A DNA stretch of 64,000 nucleotides from Salinisphaera sp. LB1 (GCF_003177035.1 NZ_CP029488.1:2170001-2234000); one strand, 5' to 3'. Positions 42,339-51,186 are shown, numbered from the stretch's first letter. The notes: generated from the sequence alone by a model not told the origin. Numbers and translations are program-made.

Positions 42339-42644
42339 ATGTGCTGTACCCATAGTGCCGAGTTTCATCGCTTCACCTGCCGTCTGGATTTCGAGCCGGC
42401 CGGCCTGGAGCGCCTGCTGCAGGTTGTGCGTCGCCGCGGGTTCGTGGTCGAGTACCTGCATGCCGAACACGATGCCGAGGGCTTGCATGTGGATTTGACG
42501 GTTTCCGGCGACCGCTCGCCGGAAACGCTGCGGGCGCAGATCGACCGGATTCATACCGTGCGCTCGGTGCAGCGACCGCTGGAGCCGCGTTTCATCGCCG
42601 GCGAAATGCCGGGCCCGGCGGCGGGGCTGCGGCCGGCCGTCTGA
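42339..42644 (+). CDS. ilvM: Acetolactate synthase small subunit, IlvM-type (ACT domain)
   Basis: A 101-residue single ACT-domain regulatory subunit. The fold is visible as HRFTCRLDFEPAGLERLLQVV, then RRRGFVVEYLHAEH and GLHVDLTVSGDRSPETLRAQI. IlvM-type subunits are about 87-100 residues and activate the IlvG catalytic subunit with weak or no valine feedback; the longer IlvN/IlvH types are ruled out by size. The start lies 3 bp after the ilvG stop, so translation is coupled. The C-terminal Pro/Ala tail (from AGEMPGP) has no family counterpart. Confidence 0.88.
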   Translation: MCCTHSAEFHRFTCRLDFEPAGLERLLQVVRRRGFVVEYLHAEHDAEGLHVDLTVSGDRSPETLRAQIDRIHTVRSVQRPLEPRFIAGEMPGPAAGLRPAV

Positions 42645-42775
42645 GCCGCCCGCCCGCCGGATAGGGATTCGCCGGGCGCTGTTGTAAGCTGGGCGTAACA
42701 CGTCGTCGCCACGGCCTGCAGCCTTGCACGGTGTGGCAATCGGACCTGTGGCTGGCTGACGGGGGGAAAACGGGG

Positions 42776-43861
42776 ATGAGCCTGGCAACGGACGCGCGTC
42801 GGACCACGGCGCATGCGGCGTTCTGGATGATGACGCGGCGGGTCACGATTCTGGCGGCCGGCGTCGATATCGTGTTCTTCGGCTTCTTTCTGTGGGCCGG
42901 CTCGCCGTTACTGGCGTGGCTGAACGTGCTGAGCGTCGGTCTCTATGCCGCGGCCAATCGCCTGCTGGTCTGGCGCCGGAATCGTGTGGCGCTGGCACTG
43001 ATCTGGCTGGAGGTGGTCGGCCATGCCGTGATCGGCACCCTGTGGGTCGGCTGGGAGGCCGGCTTCAATTACTACCTGTTGATGTTCATCCCGGCGATCA
43101 TGGTCAGCGGCGACTGGCCCCGGGTCGGCGTGCCCCTGGGCACCCTGTTTCTGACCTATCTCGGGTTGCATGCGGCCTCCAGCGAGCTCGGCCCGCTCGC
43201 GCCGATCGATAACACGGCGCTGGTGCTGGTGAATGTCTTTAATATATTCATCTTCTTCACGATGGCGAGTTACACCGCGCGTTTCTATTATCTGCTGGTG
43301 CGTCGCACCGAAGGGCGTCTGCGCGAGCATGCCATGTGCGACGCGCTGACCGGTTTGTTCAACCGACGCCAGCTGATCGCACTCGCCGATGGCGAGATGG
43401 CCCGCGCCCGGCGCGACGACACGCCGTTGTCACTGGCGCTCGTCGACATCGATCATTTCAAGCAGATCAACGACGGGCTCGGGCACGACGTCGGCGACCA
43501 GATGCTGGTTCACGTCAGCGCGCTGTTTCTGGCGTGTTGCCGCGCCTCGGACACCGTGGCCCGCTGGGGCGGCGAGGAATTTCTCTTTCTGTTGCCGAAC
43601 ACCGACGCCGACGCGGCGTTCCACTTCGCCGAACGCGTACGCCGGGCTGTGGTCGGCCAGCCGTTGACATCGGAGCACACGGACGTGGCCTGTACCGTCT
43701 CGCTCGGTGTTACCACGCTGGCGCCCGGGGAAACACTGGACGACGCAATCGCCCGGGCGGACCAGGCGTTGTATGCCAGCAAGTCGGCAGGGCGCGACCG
43801 GGTGACGCGGGCCGGTGCGGCGCCGGCGATCACCGATTGGGACGGGCGGACGGCCTGCTGA
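42776..43861 (+). CDS. Membrane-bound diguanylate cyclase
   Basis: A 361-residue c-di-GMP synthase with about six N-terminal hydrophobic segments (from ILAAGVDIVFFGFFLWAG to NIFIFFTMASY) and a C-terminal GGDEF domain. The active site is VDIDHFKQINDGLGHDVGD and ARWGGEEFLFLLP; an RASD inhibitory I-site sits exactly five residues before GGEEF, so feedback inhibition is expected. A G-rich sequence precedes the ATG at 42776, chosen over a longer frame. The membrane part resembles no named sensory domain I can identify. It stands alone between ilvM and the UDG gene. Confidence 0.9.
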   Translation: MSLATDARRTTAHAAFWMMTRRVTILAAGVDIVFFGFFLWAGSPLLAWLNVLSVGLYAAANRLLVWRRNRVALALIWLEVVGHAVIGTLWVGWEAGFNYYLLMFIPAIMVSGDWPRVGVPLGTLFLTYLGLHAASSELGPLAPIDNTALVLVNVFNIFIFFTMASYTARFYYLLVRRTEGRLREHAMCDALTGLFNRRQLIALADGEMARARRDDTPLSLALVDIDHFKQINDGLGHDVGDQMLVHVSALFLACCRASDTVARWGGEEFLFLLPNTDADAAFHFAERVRRAVVGQPLTSEHTDVACTVSLGVTTLAPGETLDDAIARADQALYASKSAGRDRVTRAGAAPAITDWDGRTAC

Positions 43862-44027
43862 ATATCCGCCTCGTACCCGCCGCGATGCGTGATTCATCGA
43901 GTGTTCGTGTGCGGCCGGGCCGCACGCCGCAGACCGGGCCAGGGACGACGAAGGCCGCAGAAACCGTGGCCTGATATAGTGCGCGCCTTGTGTGCCCTGC
44001 GGCGCGTCAATGTACCGAAATAGTGCG

Positions 44028-44726
44028 ATGAAACAGTCACAGCGCCAGGCGTTTCGCGAACTCGCCGCCGACACTCAAGGTATCGATACCGAGGCCTACG
44101 CCCGGTTCGACAAGGACCCGCTGGAGCCCATCATCGGGCTTGGCCGGGCCGATGCCCGGATCGGTTTTTTCGGCCGCGACCCGGGGCGAGACGAGATCAA
44201 GCACGGCGAGCCCTTCATCGGCGCCGGCGGCCAACTCGTGCGCAAGACGATCTACCGGCATCTGTACGCCAAAGACATGCCGGATTTCGAGGCGTCACGG
44301 GAACTGGGGCGGTTGTTTTTCTGGATCAACACGGTGCCGTACAAGCCGGTGGGCAACAAGGCCTGGTCGATGAAGGTCAAGCGCCGCTTCCAGCCGCTGA
44401 TGAACACGTTGCTGATCGAGCAGTGGCAGGGGCGTTCGCTGATCACGCTCGGGCGCGAGGCCTTTCTCTGGTTCGGCATCGGTCAGCCGAAGGACCAGCG
44501 CCGGCGTATCGAGGCCTTCTGGCAGCGCGAGGATCGTTTCGAGTCGTCCATCGACGTGGATTTGGCGACGGCAACAGGCGCCTCCCAGACCTTCACCATC
44601 CATCCGCTGCCGCACCCCTCACCGTTGAATGCGACCTGGTACAAACGTTTCCCCGACTTGCTGCGCGGCCGGTTGGGCGCGCTCGATGCGCGTCCGGGGC
44701 GGCTGACGCTCGACGCTCACGACTGA
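44028..44726 (+). CDS. Uracil-DNA glycosylase superfamily protein
   Basis: A 232-residue protein of the UDG fold. Motif A reads IGFFGRDPGRDEIKHGEPF followed by IGAGGQLVRK, matching the family GxxPGxxE..GxPFxGxxG pattern, and motif B is HPLPHPSPLNATWY (His-Pro-Ser-Pro-x-Asn). Members excise uracil or other deaminated bases from DNA, or bind uracil. No four-cysteine iron-sulfur cluster pattern is visible, so it is not family 4/5. The ATG at 44028 was chosen; starts 18 or 36 bases upstream are possible. Its exact lesion specificity is unknown. Confidence 0.8.
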   Translation: MKQSQRQAFRELAADTQGIDTEAYARFDKDPLEPIIGLGRADARIGFFGRDPGRDEIKHGEPFIGAGGQLVRKTIYRHLYAKDMPDFEASRELGRLFFWINTVPYKPVGNKAWSMKVKRRFQPLMNTLLIEQWQGRSLITLGREAFLWFGIGQPKDQRRRIEAFWQREDRFESSIDVDLATATGASQTFTIHPLPHPSPLNATWYKRFPDLLRGRLGALDARPGRLTLDAHD

Positions 44727-44908
44727 AGCCGAACGTCCGCCCGGGGCCGGTACGCTCCGGACATGCCGGACCTCGAAGGCGCGCCGCCCGGGCCGTCGTC
44801 GTGCCCGGTCAGGCGTCGTCGCGATCGTGCGGGATGGCGCGCCAGTGGCCGTCGTCGCTGTGCTCGAGCAGCAGATCGCGGGTGACGGTATCACTGCCGT
44901 TGGGTGTG

Positions 44909-44914
44909 ACTAGG
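44909..44914. repeat. Left target-site duplication of the IS481-family element
   Basis: ACTAGG, repeated exactly at 45944-45949. It fits the NCTAGN target known for IS481. The TAG in it supplies the transposase stop codon. Confidence 0.85.
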
Positions 44915-45857
44915 TGTGTAAAGCCACCAGGTTGTTCAGGCCGAGGGTGCTGATGGGTGTGTGATAGTCGAGACTGGCATGGGGGCGATGCCAGTTATAG
45001 TCATGCAGCCAGTGGGGCAGATGGGCGGCACGCTGATCGGCATTGTCATAGGCGCGAGCATAGGCCCATTCGTGCAGCGCGGTCTGGATCAGCCGCTCGG
45101 CTTTGCCGTTGGTGCGCGGCCGGTAGGGCCGTGTCCTCTTGTGTTTGAGCCCGAGTCGCCGACAGGCCTTGGCGAAGACAGCCGACTTGTAACAGCCGCC
45201 GTTATCGGTCAGCACGCGGTCGAATCGTACGCCCAGGTGCCGGTAATAGCGCAAAGCGGCTATCAGGGCGCGAACGGCACTCGGTCCCGTTTCATCCGGC
45301 CAGATTGTCGCGTGACTGACGCGGCTGTGATCGTCGATGGCCACGTGGACATGGTCCCAGCCTGCGCCGCGTGAACGTCCGGCTTGTCGATTGCCGGTCA
45401 CGCGGTGACCGGGGCGCTCGAAGCGGCCGAGCTTCTTGATATCGAGATGCAGCAGATCGCCGGGTGCCTCGCGGGTATAGCGCTTGACCGGCGGCGCGGG
45501 ATCCAGCGCGGACAGTCGGTTCAGGCCGGCTCGCTGAAGCACGCGTGCGATCGTGGTCACGGGCACGCCCAGTTCGCGACTGATCGCGCGATAGATACGC
45601 CGCTCACGCCGCAAGGCCACGATCCGCTGCCGGGTTGCCTCGGATAGCCGATGGGGGCAACGAGCCGGTCGCGAACTGCGTTCATACAAGCCGGACTGAC
45701 CGTGCTCGCGATATCGGGCCAGCCACTTGTAAGCGGTCCGCGCGCTCACGCCCATGGCCTGCGCCGCTTCGACCGGGCGCTGACCATGTTGAAGGATTCG
45801 ACGGACCAACAGGTCTCGACCATGAACGGTCAAACGCGCATTCTTGTGGGTGTTCAT
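44910..45857 (-). CDS. IS481-family transposase
   Basis: A 315-residue DDE transposase. An N-terminal helix-turn-helix (PVEAAQAMGVSARTAYKWLARY) is followed by an rve-type integrase core with catalytic Asp in LLHLDIKKLGR, Asp in FDRVLTDNGGCY and Glu in NGKAERLIQTALHEW. The ATG at 45857 has AGGAGTGA 5 bases upstream. The frame runs past the end of the element and uses a TAG in the duplicated CTAG target as its stop, so its C-terminus depends on the insertion site. Intact and possibly active. Confidence 0.95.
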   Translation of the reverse strand: MNTHKNARLTVHGRDLLVRRILQHGQRPVEAAQAMGVSARTAYKWLARYREHGQSGLYERSSRPARCPHRLSEATRQRIVALRRERRIYRAISRELGVPVTTIARVLQRAGLNRLSALDPAPPVKRYTREAPGDLLHLDIKKLGRFERPGHRVTGNRQAGRSRGAGWDHVHVAIDDHSRVSHATIWPDETGPSAVRALIAALRYYRHLGVRFDRVLTDNGGCYKSAVFAKACRRLGLKHKRTRPYRPRTNGKAERLIQTALHEWAYARAYDNADQRAAHLPHWLHDYNWHRPHASLDYHTPISTLGLNNLVALHT

Positions 45858-45943
45858 CCGGGTCACTCCTGAAGCTTGAAGGATTCGACACCCATCAGTT
45901 TCAGGGCGGTCGGCTCGGATGAACAACCTACTGAAAGATCACA
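44915..45943 (-). mobile_element. IS481-family insertion sequence (1029 bp)
   Basis: The left end TGTGTAAAGCCACCAGGTTG and the right end, in complement TGTGATCTTTCAGTAGGTTG, form imperfect inverted repeats starting TGTG, as in IS481. It is flanked by perfect ACTAGG duplications and contains a single transposase gene. It lies inside a lipoprotein gene. Confidence 0.88.
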
Positions 45944-45949
45944 ACTAGG
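45944..45949. repeat. Right target-site duplication of the IS481-family element
   Basis: ACTAGG, the exact copy of 44909-44914, directly after the right inverted repeat. Confidence 0.85.
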
Positions 45950-46311
45950 TCGTAGCGCACGCGCATGTCGTAGTCGCCGTCGTCCAGCCGCTGCTGTTTC
46001 AGCACGGTGACATGTTTCACCTGTACCTGCTTCGGATCGGGTGAACCGAGGGCGCGCAGCAGGTGGACGGCGGCGTCACCGCCAAGCGCACTGGCAAGCG
46101 AATCCATCTGCGACAGATCGGCACGGGCGTTGCTCTGGATCGCGGCCTGCAGGGCATTGTGGCTGGGCCCACGAGCGCAGCCCGCGAGCAGCGCGACAAG
46201 CGTGGCAAGGATAAAACGACGCGCCAACATCGCTACTCCGCATCGGGGGATGTCTCGTGATGTTGAGCGCGCCTGTCTGCACGCCGCATGAACCGGCGCG
46301 GGCCGGAATAT

Positions 46312-47040
46312 TCAGGTGGCCGCTTTGCCGGCGGGCGCCGGCATGAATATCGACAACGGTTGGTGCTGACGCCCTCGGCCATCGAAGTTATCGGGTGCCA
46401 GCCAGGCCGTGAGTGCGGCGTCGATGGCCGGCCATTCGCGATCGATGATCGAAAACCAGGCGGTATCGCGGCTGCGGCCGTTGTAAACCACGGCTTGCCG
46501 GAAGACACCCTCGAACTGAAATCCGAGCCGCTCGGCCGCACGCCGGGACGGCGCGTTCAGGGCATCGCACTTCCATTCGTAGCGGCGGTAGCCGAGCTCG
46601 AAGGCCCGCCGCATCATCAACGCCATCGCCTCGGTGGCGGCCGGGGTGCGTCGCAGCCGGTGGGTGAAATGCAGATGCCCGACCTCGATCATGCCGTTGG
46701 CCGGGTCGATGCGCAAATAGCTCGCGACGCCGACCGGTCGTTCGCTTTGGATATCGATGATCGCGAAGAATAAAGGGTCGTTGCCGGCAGCCATCCGAGC
46801 CACCCAGTCGCGATAGTCGGCGATGCAGGTGAACGGCCCATAGCCCAGATAGGTCCAGCCGGCGGGGTCGTCGTCCTCGGCAATCCGGGCGTAGAGGGCG
46901 TCGGCGTGCTGCGCCAGCGACAGGGCTTCGAGACGACAAAAACGCCCGATCATGGCCTCGCGCGACGGCGCCGCTGGCGGCTGCCAGTCGGGCAGGGCGG
47001 GGCCGATCGGTTGGCCGTGGCGATTGATAGTGGCGGACAT
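46312..47040 (-). CDS. GNAT N-acetyltransferase (RimJ/RimL-like)
   Basis: A 242-residue acetyltransferase. The GNAT core includes DPLFFAIIDIQSERPVGVAS, GMIEVGHLHFTHRLRRTPAAT (acceptor/CoA-binding strand and loop) and KCDALNAPSRRAAERLGFQF followed by FEGVFRQAVVY, the RimJ/RimL-type C-terminal half. Such enzymes acetylate ribosomal-protein N-termini, amino acids or small amines with acetyl-CoA; the substrate here is unknown. A decayed copy of its 3' half lies just upstream at about 47185-47485. Confidence 0.87.
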   Translation of the reverse strand: MSATINRHGQPIGPALPDWQPPAAPSREAMIGRFCRLEALSLAQHADALYARIAEDDDPAGWTYLGYGPFTCIADYRDWVARMAAGNDPLFFAIIDIQSERPVGVASYLRIDPANGMIEVGHLHFTHRLRRTPAATEAMALMMRRAFELGYRRYEWKCDALNAPSRRAAERLGFQFEGVFRQAVVYNGRSRDTAWFSIIDREWPAIDAALTAWLAPDNFDGRGRQHQPLSIFMPAPAGKAAT

Positions 47041-47184
47041 GACATCAAGCGATGGGATTGACGCAGCCAGTCTGTACGACGACTGGTCCCGGCGTAAGAT
47101 TCAATAATGACGCGTTCGGTGGAACCAGTGAATCAGACCACGGGCCGCAAAATGTGGGTCGTGGACGGACTCTTGGTCCGCGAT

Positions 47185-47485
47185 CGCCGGCCATTCGCCA
47201 TCGATGATCGAGAACCAGGCGGTATTGCGGCTGCGACCGTTGTAGACGACCGCTCGGCGTAACACGCCTTCGAACTGGAATCCCGCCGGCTCGTCAGTGC
47301 GCCTTGACGGGCATGCAGGCACCGTATTCCCGTTCGTAACGGCAATAACCGCGTTCGAATGCTCGCCGCATCATGATGGCGTTGGTCGCGGCCGGCGTGC
47401 GCCGCAGCCGGTGGGTGAAATGCAGATGCCCGACCTCGATCACGCCGTTGGCTGGGTCGATGCGCAGATAGCTGGCCAGGCCGGG
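47185..47485 (-). pseudogene. Decayed partial copy of the neighbouring GNAT gene
   Basis: This stretch closely resembles about 46430-46730 of the intact GNAT gene: minus-strand fragments read GFQFEGVLRRAVVYNGRSRN and FSIIDGEWPAI in one frame, while the part matching the acetyl-CoA region (near 47390-47470) is in another. A divergent, probably indel-bearing segment near 47285-47320 and loss of both ends destroy the gene. It is best read as a remnant of a tandem duplication. Confidence 0.75.
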
Positions 47486-47514
47486 CGGTCAACTGCAGCG
47501 AATCTATAGATTCC

Positions 47515-47979
47515 TTATCCCCTCGGTCGCAGATCCCACTGGTACATGATGAAGTCGCTGGGACCGGACGTATAGCGGTCATAAAGCCCTCGCCCGCGTT
47601 CGTTGTAATACTGTGTAACCCAACGTACGACAGGCCAATCACGCTCGGCCGCTATCGACCCGAGTCGGTCGAATAATGCGTCTGCCGCACCGCTGCCTCT
47701 TGCCTCGGGTAAAACAAACATATCATCGGCAAACCCCATGTCGCGGCCACTTAGAGGGCGCGGGCAAGAACGGAAATGGAGTAGCCCGACCGCGCGCTCA
47801 TCCGAGTTCCGAACCAGCAGACCTTCCAGGACGTGCTCTGGATCGCGCAGCCATCCCCAAACACTGTCAGCGATAGCATCAGTCATATCCGTCTTATAGA
47901 AGGCTGCGTAGCCATCGAACAACGGGCGCCATTCGGATTTATCCTTATCCGACAACAGATGCGCTCTAAATTTCGTCAT
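47515..47979 (-). CDS. GNAT N-acetyltransferase
   Basis: A 154-residue GNAT. The central strand-loop DDMFVLPEARGSGAADALFDRL holds the acetyl-CoA pyrophosphate-binding pattern (R-G-S-G-A), and the C-terminus has RWVTQYYNERGRGLYDRYT (an Asn and Tyr as is common in catalysis). An ATG start at 47979 gives the normal family length. Base composition is lower in GC than in its neighbours, hinting at transfer. The substrate is unknown. Confidence 0.87.
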   Translation of the reverse strand: MTKFRAHLLSDKDKSEWRPLFDGYAAFYKTDMTDAIADSVWGWLRDPEHVLEGLLVRNSDERAVGLLHFRSCPRPLSGRDMGFADDMFVLPEARGSGAADALFDRLGSIAAERDWPVVRWVTQYYNERGRGLYDRYTSGPSDFIMYQWDLRPRG

Positions 47980-48026
47980 AGTCGAGTGGCTCCTTCAAAT
48001 ATCCAACGTACCGGCATGTGCGGCGC

Positions 48027-48692
48027 CTACGGTAGATGGATGCGCAGCCGGCCGTCGCTCTGCACCTGCGACGACACGCCGCGGTAATCAAGGATGCTCG
48101 GATGCCCGGTATCCCGCGCTGCCGAATGCAGTGCCGTAATCACCACTACCGCGGCGCCGACGGCTTCGGCGGCCTGCACGCCGGCGATGGCGTCCTCGAA
48201 GATCAGGCAACGGTCAGCGCTCACGCCCAGACGCTCGGCGCCAAGTCGGAAGGCGTCCGGGGCCGGCTTGCCGCGGGTCACGTCGTCGCCGGCGACCAGG
48301 GTATCGGGTTGCGGCAGGCCGGCGGCCTCGATACGGCGCTCGGCCAGGCGGCGCGACGCCGAGGTGACGATCGCCCAGCGGTCGCGCGGCAGCCCGCCCA
48401 GGAAGTCGGCCGCGCCGGTGATGGGCTCGATCCCCGCCACATCCGCGATTTCGGCCTCGAGTATGGCTTCGGCCTCGGCCTGTGGGTCGATATCCGTCAG
48501 GCCGCTGTCGCGTACGCTGTCGATCGCCCGCTTGCCGTGAATGGTGGGCAAAAAGGCGGCGACATCCAGTCCGTGGCGGTTGGCCCATTGGGTCCAGACA
48601 CGCTCGGCGGCGGCGATCGAGGTTAGAACGGTGCCGTCCATGTCGAACAGCAGGGCATCGAAGGCGGGGTGCGCGGTGCTCGGATGGGCCAT
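48027..48692 (-). CDS. HAD-superfamily phosphatase (subfamily IA)
   Basis: A 221-residue haloacid-dehalogenase-like hydrolase. The four motifs are clear: I is FDALLFDMDGTVL (nucleophile Asp and acid/base Asp), II is AIVTSASRRL, III is the Lys in TRGKPAPDAF, and IV is CLIFEDAIAG. A helical cap lies between motifs I and II. The DxDGT start and cap type resemble sugar-phosphate phosphatases such as YfbT/GPP or beta-phosphoglucomutase-like enzymes. The substrate cannot be assigned. It is the first gene of a minus-strand run. Confidence 0.88.
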   Translation of the reverse strand: MAHPSTAHPAFDALLFDMDGTVLTSIAAAERVWTQWANRHGLDVAAFLPTIHGKRAIDSVRDSGLTDIDPQAEAEAILEAEIADVAGIEPITGAADFLGGLPRDRWAIVTSASRRLAERRIEAAGLPQPDTLVAGDDVTRGKPAPDAFRLGAERLGVSADRCLIFEDAIAGVQAAEAVGAAVVVITALHSAARDTGHPSILDYRGVSSQVQSDGRLRIHLP

Positions 48693-48845
48693 CGGGATGC
48701 AGAACCTGGAAACGAAGCGGCCAAGCCTACCTTGAGACGCCGCGCTTGTCCCGTGCCGCGCGTCCCGCGGCGGTTATCGTTGTAACCGTGCGTGCGTATA
48801 CTCGGGCTAAGGGTCCGGTGCCCCGGATACGCACGGGCCATAGTG

Positions 48846-50009
48846 ATGAACACGGGGGTAGACGTGGCCTTACACGACGTGCGTTGGGGCGAGCTGATTC
48901 AGAGCGCACGCATTTTTGCGACGACGACGCATGGCGCGACCTACCTGGCGGCCAAGCGTGCCGACTTTACCGAATTCACCCGCGGCACGCTGCTCGTCAC
49001 GGCGCTGTTTATGATCACGACCATCGCCTGGGACTTCGCGATCGACCCGGTGAATGCGCCGCGCGTAATCTGGCTGCGGTGTCTGGAATCGGCCCTGGTT
49101 CTGCTGTGGGCGCTGGCAAGCTGGCGCAATGTGCATGCGCCCATGGCACGGGTGCTCGCCATGCTGGGCCCGCTGGGCGTCGAGGCGACATTCGTTCATA
49201 TTCTCGGCGTCCTCCATCAGGGCGCGTCCTTCGGCATGGGCGGCTTCCTCTACTTCTTTATTTTCATGCCGTTTCTGACCCTCGTGCAGCCGCTGGCGTT
49301 TTCCGTGGCCGTTCTAGTGCTGATCGCGGTCTTCCCGCCGGTTCTCGGTGCTTGCGGCGTTTCGGCCGATCTTGATTGGTGGGTGTACGCGGCGTACGTC
49401 GGCCTGGTGATCGGGCCGGTAATGCTCATTTTGTTGATGTTCGAGTATCTGTACTGGACGGTGTTTCGCTATCGCGAACAGGTCGAGGTCCAGGCGGTGA
49501 CCGATGGCCTGACGCGGGTGGCGAACCGGCGTCACTTCATGGCCGAGGCGACTGTGCGACTGAGCCGCCAGAACGAACGCGGCGGGACGGCCAGCCTGTT
49601 GTTCATCGATATCGATCGCTTCAAGGCCATCAACGACGCCTATGGCCATGCACTCGGCGACCAGGTGCTCACCCACGTCGTGGTGCGGCTGCGCCAGGTG
49701 CTGCGCGATGTTGACTTGATCGCGCGCTATGGCGGCGAGGAGTTCGTGGTGCTGCTTTCGGACACCGATACAGATCGGGCGGTGGCGGTGGCCGAACGCA
49801 TGCGGCAGGCGGTCCGAGCGGCGCCCTGTGGCATGAACGCATGCGGCCAGCATATTACGTCCACCGTGAGCATCGGTATCGCGACTCATCGCGCGGAACA
49901 GCCGGCTGATCTCGACCGGCTCATCGCCGACGCCGATCGCGCGGTCTACGAGGCCAAGCGCGCCGGCCGGGACCGCGTGGTCGCCGCCGTAACCCAGGCG
50001 CAAGCGTAG
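48846..50009 (+). CDS. Membrane-bound diguanylate cyclase
   Basis: A 387-residue c-di-GMP synthase. The N-terminal half has about six hydrophobic segments (from GTLLVTALFMITTIAWDFAI to YVGLVIGPVMLILLMFEYLY), and the C-terminal GGDEF domain carries FIDIDRFKAINDAYGHALGD and ARYGGEEFVVLLS. RDVD lies exactly five residues before GGEEF, a functional-looking I-site. The ATG at 48846 was chosen; the frame continues upstream without a membrane segment. It is the third cyclase in the window and shares its general plan, but not close sequence, with the one at 42.8 kb. Confidence 0.9.
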   Translation: MNTGVDVALHDVRWGELIQSARIFATTTHGATYLAAKRADFTEFTRGTLLVTALFMITTIAWDFAIDPVNAPRVIWLRCLESALVLLWALASWRNVHAPMARVLAMLGPLGVEATFVHILGVLHQGASFGMGGFLYFFIFMPFLTLVQPLAFSVAVLVLIAVFPPVLGACGVSADLDWWVYAAYVGLVIGPVMLILLMFEYLYWTVFRYREQVEVQAVTDGLTRVANRRHFMAEATVRLSRQNERGGTASLLFIDIDRFKAINDAYGHALGDQVLTHVVVRLRQVLRDVDLIARYGGEEFVVLLSDTDTDRAVAVAERMRQAVRAAPCGMNACGQHITSTVSIGIATHRAEQPADLDRLIADADRAVYEAKRAGRDRVVAAVTQAQA

Positions 50010-50071
50010 GCGATCGATTTGAACGGGCCTGGGCGGCCCGGCCGTGACGCGCGGCCTCCCGGTCGCGCCGT

Positions 50072-51079
50072 TCAAGCGGCCGAGCTTTGCCGGATTTCCA
50101 GATGATGCGGCACCCGACGCTCGCGGGCGGGCAGCGTATGATCGGCCAGTCGATCGCCCAGGCAGTCCAGCACCAGTGCCACCAGGCGCGGCTTGTCCGG
50201 TGCGATGGTCGACAGTGCCGGCACGCTGTAGCGCCCGGCCTCGATGTTGTCGAAGCCGACCACCGCGACATCCCCTGGCACCGAGCGCCCGCTGGCGGCC
50301 AGGGTATGCATCGCACCGAGCGCGAGCTGGTCGGTGAAGCAGAACACGGCATCCACATCCGGGGCGTTGGCAAGCAGTTGCTGCATGGCCCGGGCGCCGT
50401 CCGGATGATGGAGTCGCTCGACCGACATCTCGAGCGCGGGATCCGGGGTCAGGCCGGCTGCCGTCAGCGCCTGGCGATAGCCCTCGGCACGTAGACGCCC
50501 GGTCTGGTTCGCCAGGTGCGGCTGGATGCCGATCGCTGCCACGCGGCGCCGGCCGCCGGCCAGCAGATGGGCCGTGGCCTCGCGCGCCGCGGCCACATTG
50601 TCCACCACGACGCGATCGAGCAGCCCGAATCCGGGGCGCTCGCCGAGCATGACGACCGGTGGCGCGGAAGGGCCGCGCTCGATTTCATCCGCGCTCATCG
50701 CCCATGGACTGAATACGATGCCGTCGGCGCCGGGTCCGTGCGTCCCGGCCAGCATCGCGCGCTCGCGGGCCAGTTCGCCGTCGCTCTGCTCGATGTGCAC
50801 GGTCCAGTCGCGTTGTTCGGCCGAGCGCACAAAATACGCGGCGATTTCAGCAAAGTAAGGGGAGTCGATTTCCGGAAGCACCAGGCTGATCACCAGGCGC
50901 TGCCCCTGCCTGAGCTGGCGTGCCGCAATGTTCGGCCGGTAGCCGAGCTCGGCGATCGTGGCCTGCACGCGCTGGCGCGTGGCGGCTGCGACGTGGGGAA
51001 AGTCGTTGACCACATTGGACACGGTGCGAACCGAGACGTTGGCCTGGGCGGCCACGTCCCGCAAAGTGATTCGGCTCAA
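50072..51079 (-). CDS. LacI-family transcriptional regulator
   Basis: A 335-residue LacI/GalR protein: helix-turn-helix ITLRDVAAQANVSVRTVSNV, then a sugar-binding-type core. The start is a TTG at 51079 with GGGAG 6 bases upstream, which gives the normal length; a frame extending further upstream has no family match. A perfect palindrome lies 57 bp upstream, between this gene and a divergent PhyH-type dioxygenase, and is the probable operator. The ligand is unknown. Confidence 0.88.
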   Translation of the reverse strand: MSRITLRDVAAQANVSVRTVSNVVNDFPHVAAATRQRVQATIAELGYRPNIAARQLRQGQRLVISLVLPEIDSPYFAEIAAYFVRSAEQRDWTVHIEQSDGELARERAMLAGTHGPGADGIVFSPWAMSADEIERGPSAPPVVMLGERPGFGLLDRVVVDNVAAAREATAHLLAGGRRRVAAIGIQPHLANQTGRLRAEGYRQALTAAGLTPDPALEMSVERLHHPDGARAMQQLLANAPDVDAVFCFTDQLALGAMHTLAASGRSVPGDVAVVGFDNIEAGRYSVPALSTIAPDKPRLVALVLDCLGDRLADHTLPARERRVPHHLEIRQSSAA

Positions 51080-51135
51080 TCGTTTCTCCCAAACACGATG
51101 ATCGATAATTTTAGGGCATACTATTGCAAGATGAA

Positions 51136-51151
51136 TTTGCAACGTTGCAAA
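51136..51151. promoter_or_regulatory. LacI-type operator between the LacI gene and the PhyH gene
   Basis: TTTGCAACGTTGCAAA is a perfect 16-bp palindrome with the central CG of LacI/GalR operators. Placed in the divergent intergenic region, it could control both genes. Confidence 0.75.
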
Positions 51152-51186
51152 AATTGGAAAGAATATAAAACAAAGCATTGGAAAAC

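Larger units (their letters stand above)
44809..46230 (-). pseudogene. Small lipoprotein gene interrupted by an IS481-family element
   Basis: The N-terminal part reads MLARRFILATLVALLAGCAR, a lipoprotein signal with LAGC lipobox, then about 75 residues ending MRVRYDLV where the element enters. Removing the element and one ACTAGG copy rejoins 45944-46230 to 44809-44908 in frame, continuing TPNGSDTVTRDLLLEHSDDG, with a TGA at 44809-44811, for about 129 residues in total. Interrupted, the frame ends early inside the element (about 100 residues). The function of the family is unknown. No recognised neighbours belong to the same operon. Confidence 0.85.
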
